Shown: positions 9,201 to 20,399 of the stretch, one piece after another
Numbering within the stretch: the stretch's first letter is position 1
How the letters are laid out: each line of letters starts with the position of its first letter
Source: Azolla pinnata
Lineage: Eukaryota > Streptophyta > Polypodiopsida > Salviniales > Salviniaceae
Assembly (NCBI GenBank): GCA_037176905.1
Contig: JBBBWG010007936.1
Coordinates: 4,013-24,699 of the forward strand
Direction of reading: 5' to 3'
Length of the DNA: 20,687 nucleotides
Notes under the pieces: model-generated
What the model was told of the DNA's origin: nothing
Database searches by the model: none
Seen by the model: the letters and a program-made list of their open reading frames with translations, nothing else
Position numbers and translations under genes: made by a program

Positions 9201-10420
9201 AAAGATTCAAAATCTTAATCAAGCAGAGCTCCACATAATACATCAACGCTGATGATGACTGGTTGCTGATTAAAAAACCTGTGTAAAGGTTACAAGAAAA
9301 TTCCAGCATTACAAACACATCATGTAGCTTCCATAAACGTTACTCAGCATGAGTTATCAATATCATTTACTTTATTTGGCAGATCACGCGATTTCACTAA
9401 ATTTGGTGATATTTTGGTCATATGTCTAAAAGGAACAAAAACATTAGGAAAACAATTCTAGACATAATGCTCCGACAATGTGATAGCTCATTATACATAA
9501 CCAAATTACAAGCGATAAATATAAATCGTCGGATATCATCAAGCTATTTATCTCCAATGAGATGTTTCCAGGAAAGCTAGATTCTAATAGCTTCCCATTG
9601 CAGATTTATTAACTTCCTAAAAAACCTGCTGGCCCGACCAGTATCAATAGTATAAACCCATTCTCCTCTACAAGCATTTCAATAAGTAAAGTCTAATAAG
9701 TACCACGTACCAAAAGCTTACAAAGGTGTTTAAATATATTTAATATGTTGACTGTATATTAATTTTTCTTGTTCATCTTAAAATGTCAGAAACAGCTAAC
9801 AATGTTTGTGTGCTATTAGGCATACTATTACAACATAAAGGGAGTGTATCAAACCAACTTTCCTGACTTCCCACCAGCAACGTATAACTTCACAGGAGAA
9901 ATGCCAAGGAATCTACAAACATCATTTGGTACAAGAGTACGTGTTCTTCCATTCAATTGTACAGTGCAAGTAGTGTTTCAAAACACAAAGACACTTTTCC
10001 AAGAAGGACATCCCTTGCATTTACATGGACAAAACTTTTGGGTGGTGGGCATGGGCTTGGGAAATTTCAATCCTTTCAAGGATACCATCAGCTTTAATCT
10101 TCGTAATCCCATCTCGAGAAACACAGTGGTGGTTCCTGCAGGTGGTTGGGCTGCAATCCGCTTTAGGACACTAAATCCAGGTTATCAAATTGACTTATAG
10201 AAGATTCATTTGATACTAAGAATCATGCAAACTCTTGGATAGCAAGACAGATATGTGTGGGCTCATGGTCTTTTTGTCTTTTGCAGGTGTATGGTTTGTC
10301 CACTGTCATCTTGATATTCACCAATCATGGGGAATGTCCATGGCTTTTATCGTCTTAAATGGACAAGCCAACAGAGAGAGACTCCCACCTCCACCACATG
10401 ATCTGCCCAAATGTTCTTAA
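6251..10420 (+). CDS. laccase (multicopper oxidase), seven exons
   Basis: A secreted laccase (p-diphenol:O2 oxidoreductase) that oxidises phenolics such as monolignols in the apoplast. Exons: 6251-6457, 6584-6735, 7045-7298, 7485-7613, 8234-9177, 9820-10180, 10287-10420. All junctions are GT-AG with matching phases, giving 726 residues; laccases are usually 560-600. A hydrophobic leader spans residues 22-37. Copper ligands are complete: HWHG (119-122), HGH (164-166), HPLHLHG (626-632) and HCH (688-690) plus His694. Exons 2 (152 bp) and 4 (129 bp) have, from memory, sizes typical of plant laccases. Oddities: Met699 at the T1 axial position where plant laccases normally have Leu; a low-complexity insert at about 352-468; LLSCWADG in place of the usual LRTGWADG. 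The exon 5 acceptor (8234 or 8240) is uncertain by two codons. The isoform cannot be named. Confidence 0.92.
8116..8138. repeat. TA dinucleotide run in laccase intron 4
   Basis: An alternating TA run of 23 bases, followed within 30 bp by a GA-rich stretch (8169-8205) that runs up to exon 5. It could provide a cryptic TATA element: an ATG at 8137 is in frame with exon 5. Confidence 0.85.
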
Positions 10421-11340
10421 ATTAGCACTAGAAAAACTATTCACCTAAGAAAAAAAAAATTCTTCTCGCCTTATGGCATCTTTACTTTCTAAGGATACAT
10501 ACAGACCCTCAAACCTAGAAAATGGAATCCCTCCACATTTATGTTCTGGATAGTGAAAGTGTAGGGGTATCCTTCGCATTAGTGCTAACGCGCACAATAG
10601 GCACCCTGAGGTTCAAGTAAAGTACAGAAATAATAAAATCAAAATCACAATAGGAATTTGATTCATAGACATGCATATATCCATAATGCTTTCCAGTATT
10701 TTGGCAAATTCAAAAACCTGAGTGCAGCATGTCATATCATGAACTAAGTCACGCTTCAATCATCTAACAAAACTCAGAATGTGCCAACTTCTGGAAGCAC
10801 CCTACGAGGGAACTAATCAAACTTTATGGAGCCTTGTAGGATTTCTTCCTATTCTTAGTATATGAGATACCTATGACTTATGTCCACCTACATTCTTACA
10901 CCCTTGGGTAAGTTCTCAGTGTATGCAATTGTTCCTTAATGACCGTGGCAATTGTTTGCACCATTGTATTATGATACCACAGAGCTTTTAATCTTTCTGG
11001 CCCTAATTATAAACCCGCATATCCATCAGAGTTATATGCATAACCTAGGAACTGGTTCTGGGCAATACTGTTGACGTATAACTTCATTAAGGGACAATAA
11101 TAAGTGTGCAACTTACCTTCAGCAGATTATTTGTTTCAACGTCACCAACAAGGATTTATGGATAGGTTAGTGGCATGAATAATCATGCTCAATCTGGTGG
11201 AATTCTATGCAAAAGAGATCATATTTGTAGAGTTTCCAAAGCATCACCACAAAAGAGAAGTGCTCACTTAACCAATGTCAACCAGAAATAAAACAGCAGA
11301 ATGAGTACCTGTTTCACATTGAACCGATCATGAAATTTTT
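10421..11340. other. convergent intergenic space with laccase 3' end
   Basis: About 920 bp between the laccase stop (TAA at 10418-10420) and the FAAP100 stop on the other strand. An AATAAA at 10632-10637, roughly 210 bases past the laccase stop, is a candidate poly(A) signal. No other gene or repeat is evident. Both 3' UTRs must end in this space. Confidence 0.6.
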
Positions 11341-14300
11341 CTATAACAATCCCCATGAAGTTTTTTCCCTGTAATCCCTGTAGATGCCGATGATGTACTC
11401 AAGAGCATCAACCAGCTGTTGAACGAACTTCTTGAATGAGCCTGCAAAATCACAGGGTCGTCAATATATATGTTCCATCTTCCAACAAACCACTGTCAAA
11501 AAATGTTAGTTTTATGAAAATTAAGGAGTGTAAAACGAGACATAAAACCATAAAAAGAAAGAAGTCAGAGAGAAGACAACACTGTGTTAAATTTCAAAGT
11601 TGATAGCTGGACTTCTAGACTAAAACATTGCATTAATGATGCCCATGTGAGTAGTATGGGACTCAAACTCTTAAAAGACGAGCATGATTTCTAACTCATA
11701 TCTTCAAGCACATAATTCATGCTAAGGAGTTGCTGATTTTGAAGGCTTTACCGACCTAAATATTGTAATCCTAGTTTATGGTTGATGTCCTCTTTATCGA
11801 GCACACCTTGCCATTGGTTTGAAACCTAGACTTGGTTTAAAACTTTGTACGCTTACTGAGGCAAGGAAAAATCTATCAAGTGATCAGTTACAGTAGAGTA
11901 TCTTTCCACATGACACACAATTGGTAAACCTAAGAAATGTGAGATTAAATGCATCATCATATGTAACATTATAACTTATAAGTAATCAACACACCATCAT
12001 TCCGGATACTTATGAATCTTGAACCTTCGACCCAGAAATAGGTAATAGCACAGAGATGACTTTGCGTGATGATACACACTTACAGCTTGCACAAAACCCT
12101 ATCATAACAAACAAAATGCAGAATGTATTGCATGTCAATGTACCTGACAATTGCCATAAATGATCAACATTTTCCATGTCACATGTTATAGCATCCAATC
12201 TCCTTTGGGCATCGATCAAACTATCAAGAGTGCCATCCACATACTGTACAATGTCGCCTTTTATGGACACCATAAATTTACTTTCATCCGTGCCTTTCAT
12301 AAAACGCCAGAGAACGGATTCTCTAACCATGCAACCTAGGGCAAGAGAGTCTGTCGTAATCTGGATGTCTTTCGGAAGCAAACCAGGCTTATCAGTTTCC
12401 CTGAAATCTAGATTAAACATAACCATGTTGCCATTCGGGTCACTGCCTATCAACTCTTCACCACCCTACAGATGAAATATAACGATATGAATTTATTTAT
12501 AGTTAAGAGGAACATAACAAAAAATTAGAACCGGCAGTTATTACGGCAACAAAGACGGTCATTTTGAATATCTTTCTTTTCACATAGGGGAAGACATAGG
12601 TTGACACATGCAAAGGTTTTAAAACCTTGTGACAAAAAATTCTGCCTTGATGTGAGTGCCATGAAACAATGTCCCAATAATCATCTAAATGCGATTGACC
12701 TTATATGTTTGTACAAGAGCTTCAAACTGGGCTCTATGGTAAATGGTCATTGCTTAGAAAATATATGCTTATGCAAAGTATACTTTTCATTTGAAAACCC
12801 CTTTGTATACTTTCAGCAATTAAATCTTAAAAATACTAATAATAAAAAAGGTCCACATATTACCATCGATGAATTGCAAAAACGAACCAGGTCCTCAAGA
12901 AAGAATTCTTTCCACTTCTGCCCAGAATCTACAGCTTCTGATGAAGATCGGATATTCTCCCTCCTATCTCTTACTTGAAATTTTACTGAGAAAGGCCTGA
13001 ATGTTTCAGTTCTGTCTGCCATCAATCTTATCGAGCTCAGCACTGGAGATGCAGAGTTACTTTCAGAAAAACACTGCAGTCTTTTGGGCCTTCTGAGAAG
13101 GTTCATTATATCCAAACGAAATCTTGCAATTATGATGCCAACAGCCCCAGTAGTCATCAAACCATTATTAGAAACACTGAAAAACTGTTCGTTTGAGCAG
13201 CTGGACACGTTTCTCCCACTCTGAGATGCATTTGTGACAGATCTCATGGTACTGAGCATATGTGACTCTTGTATTACATCATTGTGGTTCTCATTTAGAT
13301 GAAAAAGAGAAACAGAAGCTATCTTAGGGCTTATGCAGCTCTCTGAGCAAACAACATCAAAATCTATCACAGTAGACGCACCAGAGGCAAGACCATAACC
13401 ATCATTTATAATGCTTGAAAAACAACTCTTACCCATGTGTCCTCTTTTCCAAACGTGTTGTAACTCAAGCATCACAGTCCAAAACGACGATATTGGATAT
13501 GGGGTATGATTATAAAGAGTCAATTTTACGTGCAGCTTGTAATCAAGAATGTTTCCACTCCCATGGTCAAAAGCACAATCTTGGGCACGCGAAGGTCCAA
13601 AGCATAACCTTTGTTCTGAAACAGATAACACCAGCGGCTGTACCTCAAGAATACAACCAAGCCTGGGAAAAGAAGAGGCAGCCGGCTGATGTGGTAACTG
13701 CATTGTTAAACGATTTTTGCATCTTAATACACTATATGCAAACTGAAGTGATGATGAAAGTTCCCTCAGTGCACTGTCCACGTGTTTCATACTTGCCTGT
13801 AGAGCTTCAGTATGTGCTTCAACTGCAGCTATTTCACCGATTAAGTCCTACACAAGAAAGTGCTTAACTAAAATTCATTGGAAGTCTAGCATTCGGAATG
13901 CAAACCAAACTCCTGTTTATCTTATTCTGTTTACTTTACAACACGCATACCTTCACGTTCTCCTCTTCCTTTTGAACAAGACGTTTCCAAGACTTGTCAA
14001 GCTTTCTTGATGTAAAAACTGGTTTTTGCATCTTCAGAAGCTGATCTGAAATATCTACAGCTATAAGCCGCCCCCTGGATGTCAAAGCAACAACCATCCT
14101 GCTGGTCTTGGCTAGTGAAGAGGAGTGCATCCCAGAAAGGGCAATGACCACATCACCCATTGGTATAATTCTGTAGTTTATTGACGTTTCCATGGTCACT
14201 TTTTGAGAGATCTCCGTTCTTTGAGTTGCATTCCCCAGCATAGGCTTAATTTCACGCAGATTAATAAGAAATATATTTGATGCTGAACAAAAGCACAAAC

Positions 14301-16776
14301 ACTCTGAACCAAAAATCATAGGTGAAAGTACCGGGCCTGGAACTCTCCAATCACGTACAGCAATGTCATCATTGAGATCAACTTGAAAGAGATTTGTAAA
14401 CCCGGAAATGAGACCCAATGATGAGCCTCTGGTATTCTCAGTCTTACTGGTAGCGATTACAGCAATACGACCCAATGAAGATATCACAAATAAAGCATCC
14501 CTCCCTTCAAATAGCGTGGCAGCAAACAATCCACATATGGGCTCCTTTAAATCACAGATGATTGTAGGCGCCAATGCTATCTGGATTTTCTGTTGTATAG
14601 GGAAAGCATAGACAAGGCCAGCCATATTGCCTGTACATAGCAATCAAAGATCTGTCATAAATTACGCTTATGAGAAGATAAAGCAATTGCCACCCACTAC
14701 TCAAACCTTGAAGCAATAAAATCTCAGCTTTCATTCCAGCATTAGAAGGGCAAACTGCATTGAACAGTGGCTCAGAGAGGCAGGTTCCACACCACTGTGA
14801 CTTATATTTGCTGCATGCAAGAAAAAGTAAGCTACTAGGTTTCCCATACATACTGGCATTTGAGAGACCTTTTTGAGCCAGTGAGATGATAGATTTAGGG
14901 TTTCCACTGAAAAGCACAGGGCTACTTGAAGGTGATGCGACAGCAATCTGAATATGGTACATATCAGAATAATCAAATAAAGTCTTGTAAAGATCTAATT
15001 CTCTATTCTTTCTTACATATGAGAAACAAAATCATCCCTGTTAGGAATATTATATTTTTTATGGTTACCAGATTCTTTGGTCCGACAGCAACAAGATGTG
15101 CATCAGGGAACTGGCCCATCAACATGTCAGGTGTGATATTTCTTATCTCTGGTCTTTGTGGCAATGTTCCATGACTAAAAACTTTCAATGGCTTGAAGTG
15201 TATGCATTTTTTCTTTGATGCATGATCTCCACCTGTATCTGCATTCTGGATAGGATATAAATCTATATCCTTGTAAATGTCACAATCTTCAAATACATCC
15301 CACTCATCTTCCCCTTTGCATTTTTGTGCTGTCCTTGTGGCACTATCTGTTTTGGAGCTCGAAGAAACATTAGAAATTCTCCGTGCATGATTGTGTTTCA
15401 ATCTCTTATTACACCTGATAAACATAGATACGACCACATTGAGATTTTGAACACAAAAGGTAGTAGGATTAATTCTTCATGTTCCTCGGATTAGTTTGTG
15501 AACTAGAAGACTGCAATTTTTATGGCTTCAATCAGTAGTATATTGATCAGGTCTAAAGGTTTACTGATTATAAGAATTTTTGTGAAACCAGAAACTTGTT
15601 TTTGTGGTCCGATCAACATGTAGCTTGGTATGATTTCCCGTGCCCAGGATTGAAGTATATTGACAAAGTTAGTGCATCAAACAAAGATCTAGAAGATCAG
15701 GTCGAAAGGGGAAGTATGATGCTCAAATTTCCCTAGTCTATTGATTTTAGTCAATTAGTTGGATTTCCAGCATCCAAAAAGCATATGTTCCTTTTATTGC
15801 CGTAATCAAGGGAGTTCTGTGACACACAAATTATCGGTACCCAGACATTGTTATAACATCCAGCTACGAAATTTACAACTTCTGAAGTCACAAGGCTTCT
15901 GACTCAATTCACATGCTGATCGAGTAGCAGAGAAGCTTTAAAACAGTGTAAAGCAACAAATATACAAATGCATGGAAAGAACAGACCCTAGTATATAGCA
16001 AAGGAAGCAAAATTAAGTAACCTGTGCAAAGGATTAGAAGAAGTTTCAGATACTAGTGGAATCCACCAAATGCATCCATCCCGAGTGATTGCAAGTAAGG
16101 AGGCTTCAGCAGTGTTATCCTTTCCACTATGGATAGACTGTTGTTGATGAGGGTGGGCGAATAGCAGAAATGTTGGATCTTCAGGAAACCTTAACATTTC
16201 CTATACACCAGTCCAAACATGCAAATCACAAATGTTAGTAGCCAATCCTCAACTCTAAACCCGAAACTGATATACGGACACAGGAGTCTATGCGTGTACA
16301 AGCAAACAATGTCAGTAGCCAATCCTGGGCCCTGACCAATATGCAAATGTCCGTGCCTGTGGGTGAGCATGTGCGAGTGTGCATAAGAATCGGAATCGGA
16401 ATCGAAATCGCATCCTTTGTGACTTCTCATAGAAATTCAAACCTATGTTTTTGCTTACATGAAGGCTCGTGGCGTGATGATGACAGCGGTAGATGTGGAG
16501 CAAGCATGGAGAAGGTCGTATAGCCAGCCACCACCGCTCCCCGTCTGCAGCAGAAGAAGAAATCGACGAGGAAGAAGAGATTAAAGGGCGTCCGATGAGC
16601 TTGAGCTTCGCCAAGTCGGCAACAACAGCATCTGCATCAACATCAACATCGTTCCTCCTTTCCCTACTGCCTTCCCCCTCGGCCGCCGCCACCGCCATTC
16701 TCTCCTTTGCTCTCCGCTCCGCTTCACGTTCTCCCGCAGCGCGCTGTTGCTTGTTTACGGGCTTGCTCAGGTCCAA
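11341..16776 (-). CDS. FAAP100: FAAP100-like Fanconi anaemia core complex subunit, eight exons
   Basis: A plant counterpart of FAAP100, which with FANCB and FANCL forms the catalytic module that monoubiquitinates FANCD2/FANCI during crosslink repair in the nucleus. Exons in transcription order: 16776-16459, 16200-16022, 15414-15069, 15007-14707, 14630-13951, 13847-12864, 12465-12144, 11441-11341. Phases match at every junction: 3231 coding bases, about 1076 residues (human FAAP100 is 881). Matches to the human protein, from memory: an early LLHIY..RFPEDPTFL segment, LKEPICGLF, DALFVISSLGRIAVIA, RDWRVPGPVLS (about 473-483), VVALTSRGRLIAVDIS, then a predicted coiled coil spanning exons 5-6, a beta-rich domain, and a short helical tail ending GLL. 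The N-terminal 70 residues are charged and low complexity. Exon 3 adds an acidic insert (EDEWDVFEDCD). The 61-bp intron 3 with an AAG acceptor is the weakest junction. Confidence 0.82.
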
Positions 16777-16815
16777 CGAATTGCCTTCCAGAGGCAGACG
16801 ATCGAAAGGGATCCG

Positions 16816-16974
16816 GAATTAGGGTTTCCGGGCTTTCCGACTCCGGAAGCTACGCCTCTCCTAACGAATAGAGAAACGAAAGGGGATTCAGAGATCGCAG
16901 GTTTCATGGCTTCCGGGGGGCATTCATGCCTCTGCGGATGAACAGACGAGTGCCTGTTTTAGGGTTTAGGGTTT
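16816..16974 (-). promoter_or_regulatory. telo-boxes upstream of FAAP100
   Basis: On the minus strand GGAAACCCTAATTCC lies about 40 bp upstream of the FAAP100 ATG, and a doubled AAACCCTAAACCCTAA lies 180-200 bp upstream (16957-16974). Telo-boxes (AAACCCTAA) are known in plant promoters of genes active in dividing cells, which would suit a DNA-repair gene. No TATA box is visible nearby. Since such words occur in repeats across this window, function is uncertain. Confidence 0.45.
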
Positions 16975-17845
16975 CCGAGGCCATCTGCTCATCGGCCTCT
17001 TGCTGGTGGCGGTGGCGGTGAAACTGCAGATTAGGGTTTTAAGAAGAAGAAGAGTGCAGATTAGGGTTTTAAGAAGAAGAAGAGTGCAGATTAGGGTTTT
17101 AAGGTTTTCCTCCCAAATGTTGGAATTTTGGAGCATTTGTGATATAAAGAAGACTGCAGATTAGGGTTTTGAAGGTTTTCCTCTCAAATTTTGGAATTTT
17201 GGAGCATTTGTGAGAAGAAGAATGCAGATTAGGGTTTAAGGTTTTCCCTCCCAAAATTTGGAATTTGCAGATTAGGGTTTTAAGGTTTTCCTCCTAAATG
17301 TTGGAATTCTGGAGCATTTGTGAGAAGAAGAATGCAGATTAGGGTTTAAGGTTTTCCTCCCAAAATTTGGAATTTGCAGATTAGGGTTTTAAGGTTTTGG
17401 AGCATTTGTGAGAAGAAGAATGTAGATTAGGGTTTTAAGGTTTCCTCCCAAAATTTGGAATTCTGGAGCATTTGTGGGAAGAAGAATGCAGATTAGGGTT
17501 TTAAGATTTTCCTCCCAAATTTTGGATTTTTTGGACTAAATCTCATCTAAATAGCACCTTGCTTTTGTTAACATGTTGCTATCAGGACCATTGGCCCTTG
17601 CAATGAATAGAAAAGTGCTTGTTTCAGGGTTTAGGATTTCCGAGGTTATATGCTCATTGGCCTCTTGTTGGTGGTGAAACTGCAGATTAGGGTTTAAGGT
17701 TTTCCTCCCAACTTTTGGAATTTTGGAGCATTTGTGAAAAGAGGAGGTCCTGGATTTCACGAGTCGGGCAAATTCCGTGTACTAAATCTCATCTAAATAG
17801 CACCTTATTTTCGTTAACATGCTGTTATCAGCACAATTGGCCCTT
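16940..17845. repeat. larger diverged duplications flanking the minisatellite
   Basis: The block from about 16945 to 17035 (GTGCCTGTTTTAGGGTTTAG through GGTGAAACTGCAGATTAGGG) recurs, diverged, at about 17607-17690. The block ACTAAATCTCATCTAAATAG through TTGGCCCTT at 17535-17600 recurs at 17780-17845, 246 bp on. So a unit of roughly 250 bp or more, containing the minisatellite, was duplicated. Confidence 0.75.
17026..17757. repeat. nested minisatellite around telo-box TTAGGGTTT
   Basis: Units start GCAGATTAGGGTTT. The first copies are 30 bp apart (17026, 17056, 17086) and carry AAGAAGAAGAAGAGT. Later starts (17156, 17224, 17267, 17334, 17376 and on) mix intervals of about 42 and 67-71 bp, with blocks AAGGTTTTCCTCCCAAA, TTTGGAATTTTGGAGCATTTG and TGAGAAGAAGAA added or dropped. 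The modules are shuffled rather than strictly tandem. Confidence 0.9.
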
Positions 17846-19440
17846 TACCATGTCCAATTGATCTGATTACTTGCCTTTGAAGGCCTGTATCGATGGTCAT
17901 CTCGACCTGCTTTGCTCTGATGGATCCATCTGCTCAAAACTCGATTGGCCATGTCTCAAAAGGCCATATCGCGTTTACTATGCCTACCGTAAAAAGTCGA
18001 AGCATTGCGTGCATGCCAGATTATAATGGAATCCCTAATAATGTCGGAAGAATCAAACAATCTCCATCCCAATAGCGCATCGAGCCATCTGAAGTACGCA
18101 AGCACGCTCTCTCTGTCTCGGATAAAACTCAACTTTTTTTTTAATGGAAACTCCTTTCATTAGTTATAAAAAATAGCTACAAAAATAATCTATTACATGT
18201 AAACGATCGTCCAAAGATGCTTGTGTTGGCTAATCTACCATCGGACTCTATAGTTGGAGGTGGAAATATTGGGTTGGTATCTCTATTCTTATCCTTTTTC
18301 TTTATAATTGCGAGAGTTTAGAGAGTGTATTATTGTCGTGAAAACTTTTTCTTTATAACCTTGGGGCCTGGGACCGAAAGGAATCGAACGGATAAATAAT
18401 TGGTTGTGCATGATTACGGTTTTTTACTTGAAATTGAGAATTGGTAAAGACTTCAAAATTCGCATTTCTATTAAAGCGAATATGTTTATGATTAGATCCC
18501 AAAGTCAAGGAAGATTAGAGATTTCACAAGAATCTAGGATTACGGTCGATGAGATCTGGGATTAGGGTTTTTGAGATTTCAGGCTTCGAGTTCTATGAGA
18601 TCCAACAAGGTTGAGGTTTATGGGATCCTGAATAACTAACTATTCATGGCTTCTAAGAGTCGAATAGCAGACAAAGCTTTATGAGTTTTCAGGATCATCT
18701 CATACATGAAAACCATCTCAGATTTGAATGCCTGTATTTCTCATACAAGCCCAGTGTGCAGGAAAAGTGACGAAAAATCGAGGGATTGTGAATTTGAATA
18801 ACTAGAATGCTAATGACATTGTAATTAACAAAACTCAAGAGGTCTCGGAAAGTGTAATGCCTTTGAGTGGTCCACCAAAAGCAGATTCTGAAGGCATTCG
18901 TCTCGGTGAATGAACCTTGCACCATGGGTACTACCGACTAAAATGCAAGAGTAATCGTTGTAAAGCCGGATCAAACATCGGCCACATTCCTTCCTCGACG
19001 ATGCAGCTTTCAAACAATGCTGCATCTCTCAGGCCACTCGGCAATCGAAAATCGGAGGGTGGAGATTCAGGAGACAGAAAGGCTCGGTCAGGGTGATGTT
19101 ACTGCTCCCCAACGCCGTGTTACCCTCTCCGATCCGACGACAGAGAGGACGTCGACGAAGGCCAAGGCTCACGAGCCCGATTCTGCTATCAGCTGCAATG
19201 TTGCAGGTTTGGCAAACATTCGCGGACAACAGATAAAGTCTTCGAGGCTCGGCAGGGAATTTGTTCAGAGGAGGGCCCAGAATGCAATCGATAAACTCGG
19301 TGCTCCGCATTCATAATCCCACGAGCACGAATTCATCAACTAGCGGCGCAAGCTTCATAAAGCAGCGACCATTCATCGGGCTGGGGCCACACAACACAAT
19401 TGAAGCAGGTAACAACTGGAACAGAAACACTGGAGACAGA
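17846..19440. other. intergenic region, no supportable gene
   Basis: About 1.6 kb. It holds a T-run at about 18132-18141 (see separate entry) and an isolated TTAGGGTTT near 18562. A more GC-rich block at 19017-19316 has open frames on both strands (99 codons plus, 93 minus). Neither matches a family I know, and mutual openness on both strands argues for base composition. I see nothing else. Confidence 0.5.
18131..18205 (-). mobile_element. possible 3' tail of a retroposed sequence
   Basis: Read on the minus strand, AACTAATGAAAGGAGTTTCC is followed by a run of nine A. An AT-rich end with AATGAAAGG just before a poly(A) run is typical of plant LINE or processed-transcript 3' ends. No reverse transcriptase remnant or target-site duplication was found, so this is tentative. 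Confidence 0.25.
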
Positions 19441-19458
19441 CACGATGCAAACATGTCA

Positions 19459-19570
19459 TAGCTTTCTTCTTCTTCTTCAGCTTCTTCTTCAACTTCTTCT
19501 TCTTCTGCTGCTTTTGCTGCTTCTGTTGCTGTTGCTGCTTCTTCAGCTTCTTCTTTCTTCCTTCTTCGCT
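19459..19570. repeat. CTT/CTG imperfect trinucleotide repeat
   Basis: Runs of CTT with interspersed CAG, CTG and TTG triplets. It yields poly-Leu on one strand and poly-Lys, Glu or Ala on the other, giving long but uninformative open frames. A short CAG run at 19635-19655 follows. Confidence 0.85.
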
Positions 19571-19740
19571 CCTCAGCAGAGAGCGCGGCCAGGGCACACA
19601 TGCATTGACCTTCGCTTTTGTCCTCCGCTTTCCCCAGCAGCAGCAGCAGCAGCAGAAGAAGAAGTACAAACGGGAAGATCCTTTCGAGAGAGGCCAGAGC
19701 AGAAAAGCGGAGTTACGAGATTCCTCAGTTCTGAAGCACA

Positions 19741-20125
19741 TGCGTGTGTGCGTGTGTGTTGTGTTGTGTGTGTGTTTGCAGTGAATGTCAGAATGAACTC
19801 CTACAGTGGATTTTCTCATTCATTCATCCTCAACAAGTCACAGAAACAAACCAACAAACAAACCAACAAAACAAACACACAAACAAAAAGGTTTCTTCTT
19901 GTGGCACTGGGGAAGTGTGTGTGCTTCGTAAGCACACCCTCATTGTGCGTCGCGTGTGAACCTCCGCGATGCCTTAAAAATAGAAGAGCGGAGCACACAA
20001 ACACACACCCCAATGTTTTTATTCTTTCTTTCTTTCTGTTCTCTCTGTTCTTTCTGTTCTTTTCTTTTCTTTCTTTCTTTCTGTTCTCTCTGTTCTTTCT
20101 GTTCTTTTCTTTCTTTCTTTCTTTC
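19741..20125. repeat. cluster of simple repeats: GT, AAAC, TTTC
   Basis: A (GT)n-like run at 19743-19780, AAAC/CAAC units at 19844-19888 and TTTC/TTCTG units at 20023-20126. In the last, the segment TCTTTCTGTTCTCTCTGTTC is present twice about 50-55 bp apart, a local duplication. The open frames across it are low-complexity artefacts. Confidence 0.85.
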
Positions 20126-20399
20126 TGGGCATTTTGTTTTTGGGGCCCCACAGCCCACCACTGACTGACTGACTCCAGCCCATATATTCTGTGTGTTTTT
20201 AAAGAGAATAAATCGGGCTGCGTGCTCGAGCGCGGAGGAGGAGATGGGAGTTTTTGCTATGATGCCCTCCCTCTGCTTTCTTCTTTCCTTCATGTGTTCA
20301 CCGCTTCTCTCTCCCCCCCCCTCTCTCTCTTTCCACGGAGAAGTATGAATCGGTGAGAGAGCAAGAGAAGCAGAGGACCGGGAAAAAGCTTGAAGGGTC

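Noticed and set aside
8812..9318. Minus-strand open frame of 168 codons
   Set aside because: It lies antisense to laccase exon 5, whose conserved motifs fix the real frame on the plus strand.
6251..10420. Ascorbate oxidase instead of laccase
   Set aside because: Met at the axial site is shared with ascorbate oxidase, but domain sequences ([38 protein letters not shown]) and exon sizes are laccase-like.
13415..13867. Plus-strand open frame of 150 codons
   Set aside because: Antisense shadow of FAAP100 exon 6; no independent support.
19017..19316. GC-rich block with 99- and 93-codon frames on opposite strands
   Set aside because: Both strands are equally open, no family match is recognisable and no splice or promoter context is visible.
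19400..20164. Plus-strand open frame of 254 codons and a minus frame of 148 codons
   Set aside because: Both are translations of CTT/CTG, GT, AAAC and TTTC repeats, giving poly-Leu, poly-Lys and similar runs with no domain.
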